Of a stretch of DNA of 64,000 bases, positions 59,441 to 64,000 are shown piece after piece (position 1 is the first letter of the stretch; every line of letters begins with the position of its first letter). A model generated the notes under the pieces. The model had not been told where the DNA came from. It ran no database searches and worked only from the letters and a program-made list of their open reading frames with translations. Source of the DNA: Ophiodon elongatus (lineage: Eukaryota > Chordata > Actinopteri > Perciformes > Hexagrammidae); assembly GCA_016806645.1 (NCBI GenBank), contig JACSYO010002159.1, positions 806,001-870,000 on the forward strand, in the 5' to 3' direction. A program made the translations under genes and the position numbers.

Positions 59441-62093
59441 AAGTCTTGGCTGTCATCATGTCTTGTGGGACCTTTGCGGCTGCGCATAGTTGTTAACACT
59501 TGACGTATTGGATGTATTGGCGCTTTCCAACAAAAGTCTTATGATTTAAAATACTGCAAGGTTGCAATGGAAGCAGTAAAAAGGCCTAAACCATAAAACC
59601 ACACCTGTGCAGTATACTGTTTGATGACTAAAGCCCTTGAATCTATTTTGGGTCCCCCTACATTGCCATTACCCCATACATCTCCCTGATGTATTACCTC
59701 CTCCCTTTTTATAACCATTGGACGGAATTCAGGAGAGCACTATGAAAGTGCAGTGTGGAAATTAGGGGATAGGGGCAAAGGAATTGGAAGACAAAACAGG
59801 CGAACCTGCTGTATTTGTAAAACCCTCATTACTGCCCACAGAAACCGACTGAATACAACGCCATGAGGCCTATTTTTGCTTTCCCAGTAAATAAAGATAC
59901 TTTGCTTTTGATTTCTAAACAGAAATAGATTCAAACATCAATTAGATTCCTTAACAATAACCATTTCATTCATTACTCTAAGTACTGTGATGCTTAGTAT
60001 ACTAGCTTAGTAACTTAGCTATGCTGAAGAGGCTGAAAAGGAGCAGTAGATGGCAGCATTGATCCAATGAAACTGGTTATGCCAGTGTTGCCTTAGTGGT
60101 GCTTCATCTCTGGGGATGTCAGATGGTTGCTATGCACTGGAAGAAAGAAAATACTGAAATTAAAGATCTTGGTGGTTGTTTTTTTATGTGGAGAAGGGAA
60201 TTGGATTTGATCGTCATAGGAATATCATCCTTTCATGTTTCTCTTTTAGCCTGTAGCCCACTTTCAGGTTTCTGATGACATTAAAGGGTTCCAAATGGCT
60301 CGTTATGGAGATGGTATTGTTGTCCATGGAACTATTTCTAGAGTATTTATATTTTTTAATACAAGCACGAGGTCCTGAGTTAGTCAGTGGCTCACAGAAC
60401 AGATTTACATTTTACACTTAAAGCACATGTATTGTAACTCAACTCATATTGGAACTCAATATGGTCATATTCAGTCACTATGAGGCCTCTGCTGCTGTCC
60501 TTGTGACTATCACAACATTCAATATCTTGTTTTCAAGTTTGCATGCAATCTCACATCGGCCTACTGTACGGTTGACTGAAAGATCTCAGGTTGAATTCTA
60601 ATAGATCAGTGGTTCGCATCAAATGTCACTAAAATAAATACACACAATATTTTACAACGCACATTCAGATGCTCAAGTTTAATGTACTGTAGAAACTCAC
60701 AGAATTGCCTTACTTTCACCTCATGATCCAAGACATTGACAAGCAGAGCATTGTTGTGCCTTTTAATCTGTCTGGAAACAAGTAGTGCTCAAGCAGAAAA
60801 CCATTGTGCTAATTTATAGCAATTACAGAGACCCTTTCAGAGCTAAATATGAAACAGCGGTATGCACTTCAGCTCGAAAACACATCACATCCCACACTCA
60901 GCGTCATTAACACGAGTGCAACAGTTCCTGTTATTATGACTATTTTTTTTGGATGCCTGCACACGAATCTTGGCTGCATTGTTTTAATTAATGGAGGAAG
61001 AAAAAAGCATGACAAAATGGGAGCAATGCTCAAGGGCAAGATGGTAGCAAGCGAGCGTTCATCGAGGGAATAAGTATCAGGGCCGGACCCCAGAAATAGG
61101 CCACCACCAGCCACCCCTGCTCCGGTCAGATCAGGGTGAAATCTCAGGGCTACTGTAATGAGGCTATACATACACACACTGTATGCTCACTTCCAATTAT
61201 GACCTCTGGCCTGGAGGGTTTGGTGGGACTGTGAAGTGATTGACTGGTGGCTAGACACATCCTTCTCCTTCGCCAACATCCACCCTTGCTTTCGGCTCTT
61301 AACTATACACAACACGCCCTTCCGCTGCCCTTCCATCTTGTTCATTAATATTCCTAATTCATGTGGAATGAAGTGATTCAGGATCATTAAACGCACATGA
61401 ATATTTGTCGGATGAAAGTTTAATCAAGCCATCCCTCTTTGGCAGTGTGATGTCACAGAGCGGCCTCCCATGCAGTGCATCCAGTGCATGGTTTCACAGC
61501 CTGTGCCTTCTCAGTAGTCAGTGCTGAGCTAGCAACAACCTATACGCAGTCTTATTTTACACCTCCTGCACTGGTTGGGGGGTGGTGTTTGAGTGGCTCC
61601 TATAGTTCCGGCGGCCATATGTGGATCAATCATGCTTAATTCAATAGAGCAGGAGAGCCACTTTTGTAGTGGATGGTATGTATTATTTAGTACTCTGGAC
61701 TTTACATGTAGGCTAGCCACGCTTTGAGATTGCTGAGTAACTGGTATACACATACTGCATACATTATGTTTCTCCAACAATTATAATGTGCTGTAGGTAA
61801 TATATGCTGAGTCCACATACAATATGCATATGATCTGGTCTAGGATCCGGTATGTAACTGTGTGAGATTCTTGGATTACTGCACAGGTCTGAGTATAATG
61901 CGGTAGGAGAACAGCTACAGTGCACCCATTCAGCCACACAACGGAGTAAAGTCTTGCTCTCCCTCTCTCCAGCAGAACAATAATCATTTCCAATCAATCA
62001 ATTTCTACAGGTTTGCTTCAAATATTAAGTGTAGGACTTCAGGAAAATGTTCTGTCCTCACTTTGTAAGACACATCTGATGAAGTGACTCTCT

Positions 62094-62094
<1 letters not shown>

Positions 62095-62162
<68 letters not shown>
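62095..62162. repeat. (CA)n microsatellite
   Basis: Over thirty CA units with one ATA interruption near the start; among the longest arrays in the window. Confidence 0.97.
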
Positions 62163-62167
<5 letters not shown>

Positions 62168-62408
62168 AGATCTCATCACTGGCAGCCCGCCACCCAGATT
62201 CAACACCCTCCTAAAACAAATAGATGCAAAAATCTTCTGAGGGGTGTCCGAGGCGCTTTGTTTCTTCACAGTTCTCTCTCCCGTTTCAACATGCTTGTTA
62301 TCTCAATATCGCCGCTGCATGTTGCTGCCGCCCTGACATGCTGTGACTTCATTTTCATATCTGCGACTCCCCTCTAGCGTTTTGTCTCCCTCCCTCAAAC
62401 ACACCGCA

Positions 62409-62410
<2 letters not shown>

Positions 62411-62469
<59 letters not shown>
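62411..62469. repeat. (CA)n microsatellite
   Basis: About twenty-nine CA units, 250 bp after another long CA array in the same orientation. A GA array follows at 62528-62552. Confidence 0.97.
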
Positions 62470-62472
<3 letters not shown>

Positions 62473-64000
62473 TTAAGGGAGAGATCCATCCTGTTGCTAC
62501 AGTGCTGCAGTGCTGAGTAGCAGTATCAGAGAGAGAGAGAGAAAGAGAGAGCGAGGGATGTCTGGCATCAACCCCACACCACAAAACGGACTGCGGCAGG
62601 GCATCCAAAACCCTCTTTTACTTTTCCATCACTTAACTCAAACAGCACTGTCTTATTCCCCAGTTTTAGAGGGTGTCCAATGACTAATATTAACTTACAG
62701 TATATGATTAAGAGCATGGAAGCACTATCTGTTGCAATAAAACGAATAAGGGATATATCTTTCTCCATACACTCTTCCATCTACCCCGACTCCACACATT
62801 ACCTCTACCCTTTTAACCGTTCCAGAAAGTGAGGTGTCAGCACATTTCAGATGGCCAGGCTCACCCCTGATGCCTGCCTGTTGAGGAGCCGAATCGTGCC
62901 CTTTGCCAAAAGTGCCATATGGAGGGTGTTTTATGGCAGAGGAGGGGAAATGGCTGTCCTAGAGGAATAATTAAGAAATAGATCCCTACAGTATAAAGCT
63001 CATCACATCACAAATCTCTAGCCTCTCTGGATATCCCATCCCCAACTCCTCCTGCTGCTCCTGCTTCTGCTGCTGCTTTTTAAAGCCTCAAACACCTTCG
63101 GAGAAGTTAATGAGCTCTGTCAAAAAGAGGCTGTTTCTCTGGGTTTGTTTCCCTCTTCCAAAAGTGAGCTTTTGCATTTTCCACACTTCATTATAATCAA
63201 CAGTGGAGTGTCCCATATTCCTGCTGCTGAACAGAACATGCCCTCAGAGACAGTCAATATTGCAGCTTATAACCTATAACTTTGAGCTCAACCCCCGAAG
63301 AAGAAAGTTTTCCCTTTGAAGATTCTCATCACTATGGTAATCAGCTGATCAGAGGATGTTATGCCAACTCCTTGTGATGCAAATATTTGCTTTACATGCA
63401 AAACCCCTTTCTCTAATGCACTTGAGTTCAGACTAGCACTGTGGCTGCCATCAATTATGTAATTGCACAGAGGAAATGACACTCATTGGATAAAGAACCC
63501 TAGAGTCAGGCAGGCCAACATCTGTAATGTCAGTAGATTGAAGAAATGACAAAGGAACTGGAATGGGGTGTATATTTTTAGTTTTATAGTCGATAAAGAA
63601 ATTCCTCCACTGAGACAAGATAACACAGCTGTTCTCAAATGGGAGTTTCTCTCCATCAAATGGCACTTGAGAAGCTGGCAATTCATAATTCCACTGAAGT
63701 GGTATGTTATCATCCTTGTATGTTTGTTGTGGTTTAAAAAAAAAAGATCTCAAACTTTGCATGTCACACAATTCAAATGTTTTTGAAATACCACAGACTT
63801 GGGCTAAAATTGCCAACCCCAAGAAGTATACGATGCGAATGAAATAATGCATAGCCTTGTCATTTATTTGGCCGGCTGCGAGGGTGTTTATGGAGAACAT
63901 ACCAAGGTTAAAATCTTGTGCTCATGGTGTAAATTAATTTCTTGCAGTAGCTTTCAGGGATACTTGAATCAAATGTTGGTCTAATATTGGCATAAAATTG

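Larger units (their letters stand above)
59441..64000. other. gene-free right flank
   Basis: AT-rich sequence with the two long CA arrays near 62.1 and 62.4 kb and no recognisable exon. A 149-codon minus frame at 63451-63900 is discussed among the findings. Confidence 0.55.

Overview
This window looks like nuclear DNA from a ray-finned (teleost) fish. The genes are spliced vertebrate genes with GT-AG introns, CA/GT microsatellites are very frequent, and several dispersed repeats resemble elements I recall from percomorph-type fish genomes. No prokaryotic, viral or organelle feature was recognised, and no CRISPR array, rRNA or convincing tRNA was found.

Only two protein-coding genes can be supported, both on the minus strand and arranged in tandem. 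barx2 is a Bar-class homeobox transcription factor with four coding exons between 39,510 and 48,972. The exons join in phase to give 289 aa. rbm7 encodes the RRM subunit of the nuclear exosome targeting complex, with five coding exons between 53,259 and 57,869 that join in phase to give 258 aa. The 4.3 kb between them holds the barx2 promoter, long pyrimidine and C-rich tracts, and a separate CpG-rich block at about 51.4-52.2 kb with a good plus-strand TATA box.

The left 38 kb has no recognisable exon. It is AT-rich and carries microsatellites, a CTACCA-type minisatellite, dispersed repeats and several GC-richer blocks with clustered homeodomain-type motifs. Those blocks are candidate conserved non-coding elements. 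A long gene-free flank of this kind is common beside developmental transcription factor genes. The right flank (58.2-64 kb), upstream of rbm7, is also without recognisable exons and ends in two long CA arrays.

The two genes have no evident functional link: barx2 is a tissue-restricted developmental regulator and rbm7 is an RNA-surveillance gene with a housekeeping-type promoter. I found no new multi-gene system. The points most worth checking are the orphan TATA/CpG promoter divergent from barx2, the candidate enhancers, a compound RFX-type palindrome, the YY1-motif repeat, and the polypurine minisatellite inside barx2 intron 1.
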